Shown one piece after another: positions 17,818 through 27,701 of a stretch of 64,000 nucleotides of DNA. The stretch comes from Paraflavisolibacter caeni (GTDB taxonomy: Bacteria > Bacteroidota > Bacteroidia > Chitinophagales > Chitinophagaceae). The notes beneath the pieces were generated by a model. It was not told where the DNA came from. It worked only from the letters and a program-made list of their open reading frames with translations, and made no database searches. The translations under genes and the position numbers were made by a program. Numbering within the stretch: the stretch's first letter is position 1; each line of letters opens with the position of its first letter. The stretch is from assembly GCF_025628885.1 (NCBI RefSeq), contig NZ_JAOTIF010000023.1, positions 44,013-108,012 on the forward strand, given 5' to 3'.

Positions 17818-19170
17818 ATGAGATCCTGTTTGTTACGAGAAGTTCGTTTAATTGTAATTATAGTAATAAAGTTATCAATCGTTTTTGCAACCAGTGATCT
17901 TTATGCTCAGCAAACCAATGATGCCGACAGTGTGTGGAGCCTGACACGATGCATCGCCTATGCCAGGCAAAACAACCTCCAGGTAACCAGCAGTAGACTT
18001 AACGAACAAGCTATTGAACAGGATTTATTGTTATCAAAGGCTGCGAAATATCCCAACCTTGTTGCTACTGCTACGCAAGCACTTGGCAACAGCAATGCAA
18101 ATAATTTTTCTGCCGGCACATCCAACAGCAGCTTTAGCGGCTCCTATCTGCTCAATTCAGCCTTCACCTTGTACAATGGCAATTACCTAAACAATGACAT
18201 CCGGCAGAAAGACCTGCAGGTAAAAGCAGCGCAGCAAGACGTTCTTGCAACCGAAAACAACATCATCCTGCAAATTACACAGGCTTACCTTCAAATTATA
18301 CTGGCAAAAGAAAATGTTACTTATTTCACTAACCTGGTGCAAACAGCGCAGGCACAAACCCAGGAAGCAACAGTGAAGTTCAAGGCTGGTTCCATTGCTA
18401 AAACTGAGCTGGCCCAGTTACAATCGCAACTGTCCAGTGATCAATACGGGCTGGTGAATGCGACCAATACCGAACGGCAAGCTATTTTCAACCTCAAACA
18501 GTTGTTGCAACTGCCTGCTAACGCTGACTTTCAGATCGAGATGCCTGATACACTGCATGTCATCGCCGATCATACCTCTTTGACTGATGCAGAGAACGCA
18601 GCATTAAAACAGCGACCGGAAATTAAAAGCAGTGAAATAGCCAGGAAGGCTGCGCATTATCAGTTGTTGAAAGAGGTAGCAGCCCGTAAACCACTGCTCA
18701 TACTAAACAGCAGTCTTGCTTCAAACTACAGCAACAACTTGCCAAAAGATTACGGTAGCCAGATTGATCATAACATATATGGAAGGACTGGATTAACACT
18801 TTCTTTTGCCTTATTCAATAACCGATCCGTAAAAACCAATATAGCCAAAGCACAAATTGCCAGTGAACAGTCCGATGTGGACCTGCGCAATACACAAACA
18901 ATATTGTCACAGCAGGTTGAACAGGCTTATATCAATAGTCTTAATACTCAGGCCCTGTTGGATGCGGCACAAAAGCAACTGGACGCTAACGAGCAATCCT
19001 TCAGCATTTCACAGGAACAATTGCGGCTTGGTGCCATTACGGCTATTGACTTCTTAGTACAAAAGAACCTGTATGTGCAAGCTATGCAATTATACCTGCA
19101 GGCAAAGTACAATGCGCAGATCGCTGTTCAAGTGTATCGTTTTTACAAAGGTGATCCTATTGAACTATAA
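17818..19170 (+). CDS. TolC-family outer membrane efflux protein
   Basis: Outer-membrane channel of 450 residues with a signal peptide ending at DLYAQQ and the paired helical-hairpin repeats of the family: LTRCIAYARQNNLQV opens repeat 1 (about 40-250) and an equivalent run opens repeat 2 (about 265-445). Characteristic segments are FKAGSIAKTELAQLQSQL and EQLRLGAITAIDFLVQKN. It is the first gene of a TolC, membrane-fusion, ABC ATPase, ABC permease operon, so it would form the outer exit of a MacAB-type tripartite pump. The LytTR-like site B lies in its promoter region. Confidence 0.9.
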   Translation: MRSCLLREVRLIVIIVIKLSIVFATSDLYAQQTNDADSVWSLTRCIAYARQNNLQVTSSRLNEQAIEQDLLLSKAAKYPNLVATATQALGNSNANNFSAGTSNSSFSGSYLLNSAFTLYNGNYLNNDIRQKDLQVKAAQQDVLATENNIILQITQAYLQIILAKENVTYFTNLVQTAQAQTQEATVKFKAGSIAKTELAQLQSQLSSDQYGLVNATNTERQAIFNLKQLLQLPANADFQIEMPDTLHVIADHTSLTDAENAALKQRPEIKSSEIARKAAHYQLLKEVAARKPLLILNSSLASNYSNNLPKDYGSQIDHNIYGRTGLTLSFALFNNRSVKTNIAKAQIASEQSDVDLRNTQTILSQQVEQAYINSLNTQALLDAAQKQLDANEQSFSISQEQLRLGAITAIDFLVQKNLYVQAMQLYLQAKYNAQIAVQVYRFYKGDPIEL

Positions 19171-19179
19171 ACATTTATT

Positions 19180-20421
19180 ATGAAAAAACAAACGCTGATA
19201 ATTGTAATTATTTCAATGATTGCCCTTGCAGCTCTTTCGTGGATAATCAACTTTAAAGAGAAGAGAAACCTTGTTGAGCTGCTCACTGAAAAACCTTCAT
19301 TTGGAAGCCTTTCGAAAACAGTAACAGCCACCGGTACTTTACAACCTGTGGATACCGTAGCTATAGGCGCGCAGGTGTCAGGAACTATCAAGAATATTTT
19401 TGTAGATTTTAATTCGGTGGTGAAAAAAGGACAATTGCTGGCCGAATTAGATCCAGTGCTATTTTTGGCCCAGGAGCACCAGATCGAGGCGAACCTGCAA
19501 CAGGCAAAAGCTAACTTTGCATACCAAGCGGCCAACTATAACCGGCAACAGCAATTATATAATGCTGGCGCCATTAGTAAGGCTGAAATAGAAACAGCTA
19601 CTTACCAGTACCGTGCAGCCCAGGATAATGTCAACAGCATTCTGTCCCAATTGAGAGCAGCGCAGAAAAGCCTCTCCTTTACCCGTATTTATTCCCCTAT
19701 CGATGGAACGGTTTTAACGCGAAATATTAGCGTTGGGCAAACGGTTGCAGCCAGTTTCAATACACCCACCTTGTTTAGCATTGCCAACGATCTCACCCAT
19801 ATGCAGGTAAGAGCGTCGGTTGACGAAGCCGACATTGGTATGGTACAAAAAGGACAAAGGGTAAAATTTACAGTTGATGCTTATCCTGATGAGATTTTCT
19901 ACGGTACAGTGGAAGAGATTAGGTTGGAACCTTCAGTAACTGCAAATGTGGTTACCTATACCACCATCATTGAAGCTGATAATGCTAACCTTAAGCTCAA
20001 ACCAGGTATGACTGCCAATATCGATATCGTCACCCAGGAGCAGGACAATGTGCTCTTGATACCACAAATAGCTACTCAGTTCGTACCGGGCATGTCATTA
20101 TCGAAGCAATTCATGATTAGGCCACTGATGCCAGGAGCGCATCAACAAAGGTCTGCCAATAATAAGAGCGGTATGAAGGCTGGCAATCATTTCTCTATGA
20201 TCAGTAACCAGGCCAGGGTGTGGGTAAAAAAGGGTGATACGCTGGTACAAAAGCAGATCATAACAGGCCTTTCCAATGATGTTCAGGAAGCAGTTATTAA
20301 AGGCCTAAGTCCAGATGACCTGGTAGTGACAAGTATCAATGCAAATAAGGGTCCTGGCAAGGCAAGTACCGAAGAAAGAAGTCCGTTTATACCAACAAGA
20401 AGTAGCCGTAATGGGCGGTAA
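19180..20421 (+). CDS. MacA-like periplasmic adaptor (membrane fusion protein)
   Basis: 413 residues: one N-terminal membrane anchor (LIIVIISMIALAALSWII), then barrel-sandwich (GTLQPVDTVAIGAQVSGTI), an alpha-hairpin (about 95-165, coiled) and a beta-barrel with ISVGQTVAASFNTPTLFSIA. The C-terminal membrane-proximal domain carries an insert at about 300-345 that is rich in basic residues and methionine (PLMPGAHQQRSANNKSG), which is unusual. It joins the ABC permease to TolC. It starts 9 bp after the TolC gene and 18 bp lie before the ATPase gene. Confidence 0.9.
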   Translation: MKKQTLIIVIISMIALAALSWIINFKEKRNLVELLTEKPSFGSLSKTVTATGTLQPVDTVAIGAQVSGTIKNIFVDFNSVVKKGQLLAELDPVLFLAQEHQIEANLQQAKANFAYQAANYNRQQQLYNAGAISKAEIETATYQYRAAQDNVNSILSQLRAAQKSLSFTRIYSPIDGTVLTRNISVGQTVAASFNTPTLFSIANDLTHMQVRASVDEADIGMVQKGQRVKFTVDAYPDEIFYGTVEEIRLEPSVTANVVTYTTIIEADNANLKLKPGMTANIDIVTQEQDNVLLIPQIATQFVPGMSLSKQFMIRPLMPGAHQQRSANNKSGMKAGNHFSMISNQARVWVKKGDTLVQKQIITGLSNDVQEAVIKGLSPDDLVVTSINANKGPGKASTEERSPFIPTRSSRNGR

Positions 20422-20438
20422 AAAATAAAAGTCAAGAG

Positions 20439-21185
20439 ATGAAAAAGAAAATAGTACAGATCGACGATCTGAAACGGGAATTTATCATGGGAGATGAAAC
20501 CGTAAGAGCTTTGCAAGGAATTTCGTTTGACGTTGAAGAAGGTGAATTCCTTACCATCATGGGCAGCAGTGGTTCAGGAAAAACCACTTTGCTGAATATA
20601 CTTGGTTGTTTGGATAAGCCATCCGGGGGAACATATTTTCTTGATGGGATCAATGTAAGATTGTTAAACCGCAATGAGCTGTCCGTAATACGCAATAAAA
20701 AGATCGGCTTCATATTTCAGGCTTATAATCTTCTTCCTCGCACAAACGCCCTGGAAAATGTGCAGTTACCGTTGTATTACAATGCAGCTGTCTCTGCAAG
20801 AGCAAGAAAAGAAAGAGCAGAAAAAGCCCTGCAGGCCGTGAAGCTGGAAAGCCGGATGTATCATTATCCCAACCAGCTTTCCGGCGGACAGCAACAAAGG
20901 GTGGCCATTGCCAGGGCCTTGGTAAATGATCCCATTGTGATTTTAGCGGATGAGGCAACCGGCAATCTTGATACCAGAACTTCATATGAGATTATGGCAT
21001 TGCTGCAAGAACTCAATCATCAGGGCAAGACAATCATCTTTGTTACCCATGAGCAGGATATAGCTGCTTTCAGTCGGCGCACCATAATGCTGCGTGATGG
21101 GCAGATTCTAAAAGATGTAATGAACCAACAAGTCCGGTCTGCCAAAGACATGTTGACTGCCATGCCAGTAACGAACGAGTATTGA
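20439..21185 (+). CDS. MacB-like ABC transporter ATP-binding protein
   Basis: 248 residues, complete ABC ATPase of the LolD/MacB class: Walker [11 protein letters not shown] near residue 45, Q-loop FQAYNLLP, signature [15 protein letters not shown], Walker [13 protein letters not shown] and the switch His in FVTHEQD. It powers the permease encoded 6 bp downstream. In Bacteroidota the MacB ATPase and permease are often split genes, as here. Substrates of such pumps are lipopeptides, macrolides or secreted peptides; this one is not defined. Confidence 0.92.
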   Translation: MKKKIVQIDDLKREFIMGDETVRALQGISFDVEEGEFLTIMGSSGSGKTTLLNILGCLDKPSGGTYFLDGINVRLLNRNELSVIRNKKIGFIFQAYNLLPRTNALENVQLPLYYNAAVSARARKERAEKALQAVKLESRMYHYPNQLSGGQQQRVAIARALVNDPIVILADEATGNLDTRTSYEIMALLQELNHQGKTIIFVTHEQDIAAFSRRTIMLRDGQILKDVMNQQVRSAKDMLTAMPVTNEY

Positions 21186-21191
21186 TTTGTT

Positions 21192-22412
21192 ATGAATACC
21201 TTGAACCTTTTGCGTATTGCATTCAAAGCCCTGGAACGAAACAAAGTACGGGCCTTTCTCACTATGTTGGGCATCATCATTGGTGTGGGTGCTGTTATTG
21301 CCATGATCGCAATTGGCCAGGGATCGAAAAAGAGCATACAGGACCAGCTTTCCAACATGGGCTCCAACATGATCACCATCCGGCCTAACAGCAATATAAC
21401 CGCTGGAGCAAGGCTTGATTTTTCCAATGTGCAAACGCTTACACAGCAGGATGTAGATGCTCTGAAAAAAAAGGCACGCAACCTCCGGTATATTTCTCCG
21501 GCGTCATCAGCAAGGGGGCAGGCCATTTTTGGCAACAGCAACTGGCCTACGACTATACAAGGTGTGGGTGGAGAGTACCTTGCCATTCGTAACTGGCCAC
21601 TTAAAGAAGGTGTTTCATTTAGTGCTTCTGACCTTACTACTGCTGCTAAAGTCTGTATGCTGGGGCAAACTGTTGTAGATAACCTTTTTTCCAACGAACA
21701 AGATCCATTAGGACAAGTGATACGGTTCAATAAAATTCCATTCCGGGTGATTGGCGTGTTGACACAAAAAGGCGAAAACGCTTTTGGCCAGGATCAGGAT
21801 GACATCATTTTGACTCCCTATACAACAGTACAAGAGCGCATCACCGGCTCACAATATTTCCAAAACATCTTTGCTTCAGCCCTGGATGAAAACAGTACAA
21901 ACCAGGCTTCAAAAGAAATAGCTTACGTTTTGCGTGCATCTCACAAATTAAAGTCGCAGGATGAAGATGACTTTACGGTACGGACACAGGCTGAGCTCAT
22001 TCAGACCTTTAGTGCTACCAGCCAATTGCTAACTGTATTGTTGGCTGCCATTGCTGCCATTTCGCTGCTTGTTGGCGGTATCGGCATCATGAACATCATG
22101 TATGTTTCAGTAACGGAAAGAACCAAGGAGATTGGTTTGCGCATGTCTATTGGTGCAATGGGGAGAGATATTCTTCTGCAATTTCTGGTAGAATCCATTC
22201 TCATTAGTGTTACCGGTGGCATTATTGGGATTGGGCTTGGCATGTTCAGTTCCTGGCTCGTCAACGCCCTGCTTAAATGGCCTACACTGGTAGCGCCTTC
22301 TTCGGTTTGGCTATCGTTTTTGGTATGTGTTGCTACAGGTGTATTCTTTGGGTATTACCCGGCGCAAAAGGCCTCAAGACTTGATCCCATTGAGGCACTG
22401 CGGTATGAATGA
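21192..22412 (+). CDS. MacB-like ABC transporter permease
   Basis: 406 residues: TM1 within the first 50 residues (FLTMLGIIIGVGAVIAMIAI), a large periplasmic MacB_PCD domain (about 50-250), then the FtsX-type trio of membrane helices (LLAAIAAISLLVGGIGIMNI, FLVESILISVTGGIIGIGLG, LSFLVCVATGVFFGYYP) and the coupling segment TERTKEIGLRMSIGA. The ending DPIEALRYE is typical of the family. It works by mechanotransmission with MacA and TolC. It is the last gene of the operon; a second copy of the LytTR-like promoter block follows 15 bp later. Confidence 0.92.
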   Translation: MNTLNLLRIAFKALERNKVRAFLTMLGIIIGVGAVIAMIAIGQGSKKSIQDQLSNMGSNMITIRPNSNITAGARLDFSNVQTLTQQDVDALKKKARNLRYISPASSARGQAIFGNSNWPTTIQGVGGEYLAIRNWPLKEGVSFSASDLTTAAKVCMLGQTVVDNLFSNEQDPLGQVIRFNKIPFRVIGVLTQKGENAFGQDQDDIILTPYTTVQERITGSQYFQNIFASALDENSTNQASKEIAYVLRASHKLKSQDEDDFTVRTQAELIQTFSATSQLLTVLLAAIAAISLLVGGIGIMNIMYVSVTERTKEIGLRMSIGAMGRDILLQFLVESILISVTGGIIGIGLGMFSSWLVNALLKWPTLVAPSSVWLSFLVCVATGVFFGYYPAQKASRLDPIEALRYE

Positions 22413-22427
22413 TAAATGCCTGATTGC

Positions 22428-22495
22428 CGATTGATCTTGCCCCGTTACCGATTGGTATTTTGAAACAGGCTTTAATGAAATATAGATTCGCTTGA
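22428..22495 (+). promoter_or_regulatory. Putative LytTR operator, site C (duplicate of site B block)
   Basis: CGATTGATCTTG at 22428 and CGATTGGTATTTTG at 22449 are 21 bp apart. The block matches 17671-17738 apart from a few substitutions. It lies about 80 bp before the secreted PepSY-like gene, which would make that gene a separately controlled member of the same regulon. Confidence 0.65.
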
Positions 22496-22530
22496 TCAAA
22501 AACTTTTAAAACAATCAAAAATCTAAAACA

Positions 22531-23109
22531 ATGAAAAAGATCCTCTTTCTATTTGCAACGACTGTGGTGATGAATGCAGCCGTTAATGCCCAATCTGATA
22601 TGGTAGTGAAAAATGACTTGAAAAAACTACATGGAGAGGAGAAGGTGATCAAGAATGAAATTAAGGGGGATAAAAAGGAGCTAAAGAATTTGGAAGGGAA
22701 TGAAGTAAGTTATCAGGCCAAACAGGCTTTTTACAGGGATTTTGGAGATATGCCCGGGACTACCTGGACAAGGTCGACATATTTTGATGAAGCAACATTC
22801 ACCAAAGATGGACAAAGAATGATCGCTTATTACGATTTTGATGCACAATTGGTAGGAACCACTATGCATAAAAAATTCAGTGATCTTCCGCCCAGCGCTC
22901 AGCATTACATCAATAAAAAATACAGAAGATACAATAAAGACGATGTTATTTTCTTTGATGATAATCAGTTCAATGAAAATGATATGTATTTATACGGTAG
23001 TCAATTTGACGATGAGGACAATTATTTTGTAGTCCTTAAAAAAGATAACCAAACAATCATCCTCCAGGTAAATACGAATGGAAATGTGCGTTTCTTTAAA
23101 AAGATGTAA
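22531..23109 (+). CDS. Secreted PepSY-like (BLIP-like) protein
   Basis: 192 residues with a signal peptide ending NAAVNAQ. A strongly charged Lys/Glu helix (30-65) precedes a domain with the pattern of the periplasmic PepSY-like proteins of Bacteroidota: AKQAFYRDFGDMPGTTWTR, FTKDGQRMIAYYDFDAQLVG and the tail TNGNVRFFKKM. These proteins are periplasmic and often belong to two-component regulons; the molecular role is unknown. It has its own upstream copy of the LytTR-like block and is followed 52 bp later by a DUF4136 lipoprotein. Confidence 0.65.
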   Translation: MKKILFLFATTVVMNAAVNAQSDMVVKNDLKKLHGEEKVIKNEIKGDKKELKNLEGNEVSYQAKQAFYRDFGDMPGTTWTRSTYFDEATFTKDGQRMIAYYDFDAQLVGTTMHKKFSDLPPSAQHYINKKYRRYNKDDVIFFDDNQFNENDMYLYGSQFDDEDNYFVVLKKDNQTIILQVNTNGNVRFFKKM

Positions 23110-23161
23110 AGTATTTATTACTTATTTCCTATCTCTTTAATCAACTATAAATAGTAGAACT

Positions 23162-23743
23162 ATGAAACATTCACTAATTAAGCCAATGTTGGTTATCCTG
23201 GTTGCAGGAGTGGGAGTTACCAGTTGTAGTGTGGCCAGTCATACCGAAAAAGCAGCTGGTATTGACTTTTCAAAATACCAAACATTTGCCTGGGCAAATC
23301 CAGGAAACGAAAAAAAGGCGGACAGAGCAAATAATGATATCATTGACAATAACATCAAAAATTCTGTGAGCGAAGAATTAGAGAAAAAGGGATGGATTGA
23401 AACAGATAGCAACGCGGATGTTTTGCTTGATTATACAGTAGTTGTTAAGAGAGGTATGACACGGGAGACCGAGCCGGTTTATTCTTCCCCTTTCCCTCAT
23501 TATGTGTATGGCCGAAGGCAAATATATACCATCTGGTATCCTTCAGTCTTATTAGGTTACCATGCCTACAATGTGCCATTCAAAGAAGGTGAACTTACGG
23601 TAAATATGTTTGATGCAAAGACAAATAAGCTTATCTGGCAGGGATGGGCAAAAGGTGATATCAACAGCGGGAAGATTACTTCAAAAGAGGCCACCGCTGA
23701 AGTGAAATCTATATTTAAAAAGTTCAATTATCCCAGCTCATAA
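23162..23743 (+). CDS. DUF4136 lipoprotein
   Basis: 193 residues; signal peptide with lipobox VTSCSV. The mature part has the family pattern: IDFSKYQTFAWAN at the start, EELEKKGW, ADVLLDYTVVV in the middle and LTVNMFDAKTNKLIWQGWA towards the end. DUF4136 proteins are outer-membrane lipoproteins of unknown function. It is probably co-transcribed with the PepSY-like gene. Confidence 0.85.
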   Translation: MKHSLIKPMLVILVAGVGVTSCSVASHTEKAAGIDFSKYQTFAWANPGNEKKADRANNDIIDNNIKNSVSEELEKKGWIETDSNADVLLDYTVVVKRGMTRETEPVYSSPFPHYVYGRRQIYTIWYPSVLLGYHAYNVPFKEGELTVNMFDAKTNKLIWQGWAKGDINSGKITSKEATAEVKSIFKKFNYPSS

Positions 23744-23985
23744 GAACTAATGATGTCCCCAAAGGCCCTGTAGGTGGATAAAATGGAAGGAGAATATGCA
23801 GAGTTTGTGGTTAAGCTACCCCGGTACAATTTGTCATATTCCCCATTTAAAATTGTCAAAGTAGTAATAATTGTATTCTTATTATATTTAAGTAAGTAAG
23901 AGTACAGAATTAATTGATGTTTTCTTTTATTTTTTGAAGAGCGTAATTACCGTTATTACAAAATCATCAAAGAAAATTAATTGTT

Positions 23986-25407
23986 ATGAGCAGGGAAGTA
24001 ATAGCTGTATTTGACCTGGTTAGAATGGATATGAAATTTTTGCTATTTGACAGGGATTACCAAGTAGTATTTGCCAAGAAATACCAAGTCGTTAAAACTA
24101 CTGATGACGATGGGTATGACTGTGAAGATTTGCATCAGCTTACCACTTGGATCAAAAATACCTTCGAGGAAACCTTGCAAAACCCCGATTTTAATGTTCA
24201 TGCAATCAATTTCACCACCTACGGGGCAAGTTTTGTGCATTTAGATGACTCAGGAATTCCTGTAACCCCTTTGTACTTCAATTTAAAGCCTTATCCGGAA
24301 GACTTATTGGATCAGTTTTATAAAAAATATGGCAGTAAAGAAACCATAGCCTTGCAAACCGCTTCTCCCCCGATGGGTATGGCCAATTCCGGTTTACAAC
24401 TTTATTGGTTAAAGCACCATAAGCCTTATTTTTTTAAAAGGATAAAACGCTCCTTACATTTTCCTCAATATTGCAGTTATTTAATCACAGGCAGGCGATT
24501 TTCGGAAATTACTAGCATTGGTTGCCATACAGCCCTCTGGAATTATAAGGAAAACCAGTATCATCACTGGGTTGTTGAAGAGGGGATTGATGCCTTGTTC
24601 CCCCCCATTGCGCCCTCCAATTCTGATGTTGATTTGATTTCAGGAAATAAAAAACTGGTGGCAGGGATTGGTATCCACGATAGCTCCGCTTCCCTGGTAC
24701 CTTATCTTCTCAATGTTAAAGAGCCCTTTTTATTACTTTCCACAAACACCTGGAATATAGCTTTTAATCCCTTCAGTGAAGAATTACTCACTGCAGAAGA
24801 TTTGAAACGGGGTTGCCACTATTACCTGAACTTCCTGGGAAAGCCTGTTAAAGCTTCCCGCATACATCTCGGTTATGAGCATAATTACCAGGTAAAGAAA
24901 ATAGCTGCTCATTTTAATAAAAATGGGAATTATCACCAACAGGTAAAGTTTGACAAAAGCCTCATTCAAAAGCTTGTCAGGGAAAATAATCCGGAGAAGC
25001 AGTTCATCCCTGAAAGCGTGAACGTCGCGGGTTTTCTGCCCCAACTCCCACGAAGGAAGGTGAAATTGGAGTTGTTCGAAAACTATGAAGAAGCGTACCA
25101 TCAATTGAACCTCGACCTGATGGCGCTGCAAGCGATTTCTTTAAATTTAGCTATGGGCAAAACGAAGGTAAAAAAGCTGTTTATTTCGGGTGGATTTTGT
25201 GATAATTCACTGTTTATTAAATTAATTGCAAGTCGCTATCCTAAATTAAAAGTATACACTTCTATAATAAGCAGGGCTTCTGCATTAGGGGCCGCTGCAA
25301 TTATACACTTGCATTGGAACGGGGATAGACCATTCCCTGGGATTGGAAAAATACAATTGCATAAGCCGGAAGAAGAGTTGGAGATTGGTGATTATGGATT
25401 GATTTGA
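23986..25407 (+). CDS. FGGY-family carbohydrate kinase
   Basis: Cytoplasmic sugar kinase of 473 residues with the two actin-like domains of the family. The N-terminal phosphate motif is shifted from the usual DxGT form (VFDLVRMDMKFLLFD). HAINFTTYGASFVHLD and SEITSIGCHTALWNY follow, and the C-terminal ATP domain has AGIGIHDSSASLVPYL and LFISGGFCDNSLF. The closest remembered relatives are rhamnulokinase/fuculokinase-like enzymes. It is monocistronic after a 241-bp gap with no recognised feature, and convergent with the glucosidase; the sugar cannot be named. Confidence 0.8.
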   Translation: MSREVIAVFDLVRMDMKFLLFDRDYQVVFAKKYQVVKTTDDDGYDCEDLHQLTTWIKNTFEETLQNPDFNVHAINFTTYGASFVHLDDSGIPVTPLYFNLKPYPEDLLDQFYKKYGSKETIALQTASPPMGMANSGLQLYWLKHHKPYFFKRIKRSLHFPQYCSYLITGRRFSEITSIGCHTALWNYKENQYHHWVVEEGIDALFPPIAPSNSDVDLISGNKKLVAGIGIHDSSASLVPYLLNVKEPFLLLSTNTWNIAFNPFSEELLTAEDLKRGCHYYLNFLGKPVKASRIHLGYEHNYQVKKIAAHFNKNGNYHQQVKFDKSLIQKLVRENNPEKQFIPESVNVAGFLPQLPRRKVKLELFENYEEAYHQLNLDLMALQAISLNLAMGKTKVKKLFISGGFCDNSLFIKLIASRYPKLKVYTSIISRASALGAAAIIHLHWNGDRPFPGIGKIQLHKPEEELEIGDYGLI

Positions 25408-25421
25408 AAGTTTTTACTGTA

Positions 25422-27599
25422 TTACTTATAAATCACTACTTTCCATTCAGGATCCTCTTTCTCCAGTACATTAATGCCCACATCATTTTTATACCTGTTC
25501 AAATCTATCATTATTCTGGTATCACCAATAACTAAATTATTAATTGAAATAGTATCTAAAAAAGCAGGCATGATGGGATGATGGAAATACATTTCTTTTT
25601 TTGTGGCATCAATTTCCAGCCGTAAACAAGTTTTTAATAAGAGATATACGGCCGCTACCGACCAGGCTTGTGGAGAACATGCCACCGGATAAGCAGTGGG
25701 GCCTTCGCCCTGCCTTCTTTCAAAACCACAAAACAATTCCGGCAAGCGCTGTAAATCAATAAATAAGGAAGCATCAAATAATCCTTGTAAAATTTTTAAA
25801 GCTTCTTCCTGATAACCATACCTGGATAAGCCATAGGCAATTAATGCAGTATCATGCGGCCAAACAGAACCATTGTGGTAAGACATGGGATTATACCGAA
25901 ACGAATTTCTTCCTAAAGTTCTGATACCCCATCCGGTAAACATTTCTTCACTTAAGAGCGCTTCTGCCAATTTCCCGGCATATTTTTCATCAACAATACC
26001 GGTAAATAAGCATTGTCCTGCGTTAGAAGAATTAACCCGGCAGGGTCTCTTGTTCCCATCCAATGCCAGTACAAAAGTGCCCAGATCTTCATCCCAAAAA
26101 GTTTTATTGAAATTTTCCTTCAGCGATTCTGCGTCCTTTATCAACTTTTCCCCTAATTCTTTATATCCCAGGGCTTCAGCCAATTTTGCAGCACTTTTCT
26201 TTGCATCGTAAACATACCCTTGCACTTCACATAAAGCAATAGGAGGGATAGCCAGATTACCATTATCATGAGAGACCGAATCAATAGAATCTTTCCAGCC
26301 TTGATTGGTGAGTCCACTTGCTGTTTTATGAATATATTCCACAAAACCATCCCCGTCAATATCGCCATATTTTTCAATCCAACCTAAAGCCGCCAGAATA
26401 TTGGGCCAGATATTTTTAATTGTTTCCAGGTCAGCGGTTCTTTGGTAGTAAGCCCATGCTAACATAATAAAGAGAGGAGTAGCATCTACTGTTCCATAAT
26501 ACAACTTAAAAGGTACTTCTCCTATCTCAGCCATTTCCCCTTTACGGGTTTCATGGAAAATTTTTCCCGGTTCGGCATCTTTATAGGGTTCATTTTCTTT
26601 TGCCTGTGTCTTAACCAGGTAAAGCAAAACATCTTTGGCAAAAATTGGAGCTGCCCATAGCGTTTCATAAGCGGTAATGATTCCGTCTCTTCCAAAAGCA
26701 GTATTGTACCATGGTACTCCCGCATAAAAATAATTTCCGTGAGGGGTTCTTGCAGTTAAAGAGACCAGGTCTGCTCTGGAACGCCTTACCCAATGATTAA
26801 ATTCCGCATTGGAAGTAGATATATCCGCTATTCGCTCATTAAGTCCCTTTAATTCCGGAGTAAATTCATTGAAGGCTTCATTAAAGGACAACGGTTTACC
26901 GGTTTCTTTTTCTTTAATAAAATTGAAAGAAATATCAATCAGGAAAACATACCCTAACTTGATTTTATAAATCACTTCATTATTGTTAAAGCTATCGGGA
27001 TTAGGAGAAAAGTTAATTTCAGTATTCCTGATAATATTATCCAAGCCGGTGTAGCTTAATGTCACAATGTGCCCATGCTCAAATTTAGGTGCTTTAATTT
27101 CTCCTTTCCTGGGTCTTTTCACTCCGCGTACTTCAAAGATGTCTTTAAAGTCATTTTCCAGGGTAAAAGAAATTTCTATATCCCTCAACTCAGTTCCATG
27201 ATTAACCAATTTTATTTTTTCATAGCATCTGCCTTGCATGATGAACTTACTACGAAAGATATAAATCTCACCTTTGGGGATAATTATCTCATCATTTTTC
27301 CATATGTCAGGATTAGCAAGGTCGGCACTAAGTATCTCATTTTCCTCTTTTAAGGTGGAGCTTAACAGAAGAGGTCTTTGCCCGTTAATTAGTAATTCAA
27401 AAGCTGATAAATAACGGGTATCTTCATAATAGATCCCTTGCACATGAAGCCCAATAGGTTGTATATCTCCCCAGCGGTCAAATATTCCAAATGTGTCTGC
27501 ATGGTTTAATATCTTTACTCGGTCATCTGCATAAGTAGATTCCGCTGCGATATAATATTGATCTTTTATTTTAACTATTTTTTCTTGTTGTTGAGCCAT
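25422..27599 (-). CDS. Amylo-alpha-1,6-glucosidase (glycogen-debranching type)
   Basis: Cytoplasmic enzyme of 725 residues from the ATG at 27599; an ATG 15 bp earlier is also possible. The N-terminal beta domain (about 10-230) is the glycogen-debranching N-terminal domain with DTFGIFDRWGDIQPIG and YYEDTRYLSAFEL. The C-terminal (alpha/alpha)6 barrel carries GVPWYNTAFGRDGIITAYE, GDGFVEYIHKTASGLTNQGW and NPMSYHNGSVWPHD. The family hydrolyses alpha-1,6 branches of glycogen-like glucans. A GT4 glycosyltransferase normally accompanies this gene in related genomes, and a broken remnant of one lies just upstream. Confidence 0.88.
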   Translation of the reverse strand: MAQQQEKIVKIKDQYYIAAESTYADDRVKILNHADTFGIFDRWGDIQPIGLHVQGIYYEDTRYLSAFELLINGQRPLLLSSTLKEENEILSADLANPDIWKNDEIIIPKGEIYIFRSKFIMQGRCYEKIKLVNHGTELRDIEISFTLENDFKDIFEVRGVKRPRKGEIKAPKFEHGHIVTLSYTGLDNIIRNTEINFSPNPDSFNNNEVIYKIKLGYVFLIDISFNFIKEKETGKPLSFNEAFNEFTPELKGLNERIADISTSNAEFNHWVRRSRADLVSLTARTPHGNYFYAGVPWYNTAFGRDGIITAYETLWAAPIFAKDVLLYLVKTQAKENEPYKDAEPGKIFHETRKGEMAEIGEVPFKLYYGTVDATPLFIMLAWAYYQRTADLETIKNIWPNILAALGWIEKYGDIDGDGFVEYIHKTASGLTNQGWKDSIDSVSHDNGNLAIPPIALCEVQGYVYDAKKSAAKLAEALGYKELGEKLIKDAESLKENFNKTFWDEDLGTFVLALDGNKRPCRVNSSNAGQCLFTGIVDEKYAGKLAEALLSEEMFTGWGIRTLGRNSFRYNPMSYHNGSVWPHDTALIAYGLSRYGYQEEALKILQGLFDASLFIDLQRLPELFCGFERRQGEGPTAYPVACSPQAWSVAAVYLLLKTCLRLEIDATKKEMYFHHPIMPAFLDTISINNLVIGDTRIMIDLNRYKNDVGINVLEKEDPEWKVVIYK

Positions 27600-27701
27600 T
27601 ATTTTATTGCTCATTTTAGTTTTGAAAAATCATACTCGTCTAAAGCATTCACAATAAATCTTGTTTTCCCATTATCTATTACTTCAGGTACTTATCCACG
27701 T

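Noticed and set aside
21020..21730. Minus-strand ORF of 236 residues across the MacB ATPase and permease genes
   Set aside because: It crosses the border of two certain genes in antisense and has no recognisable domain.
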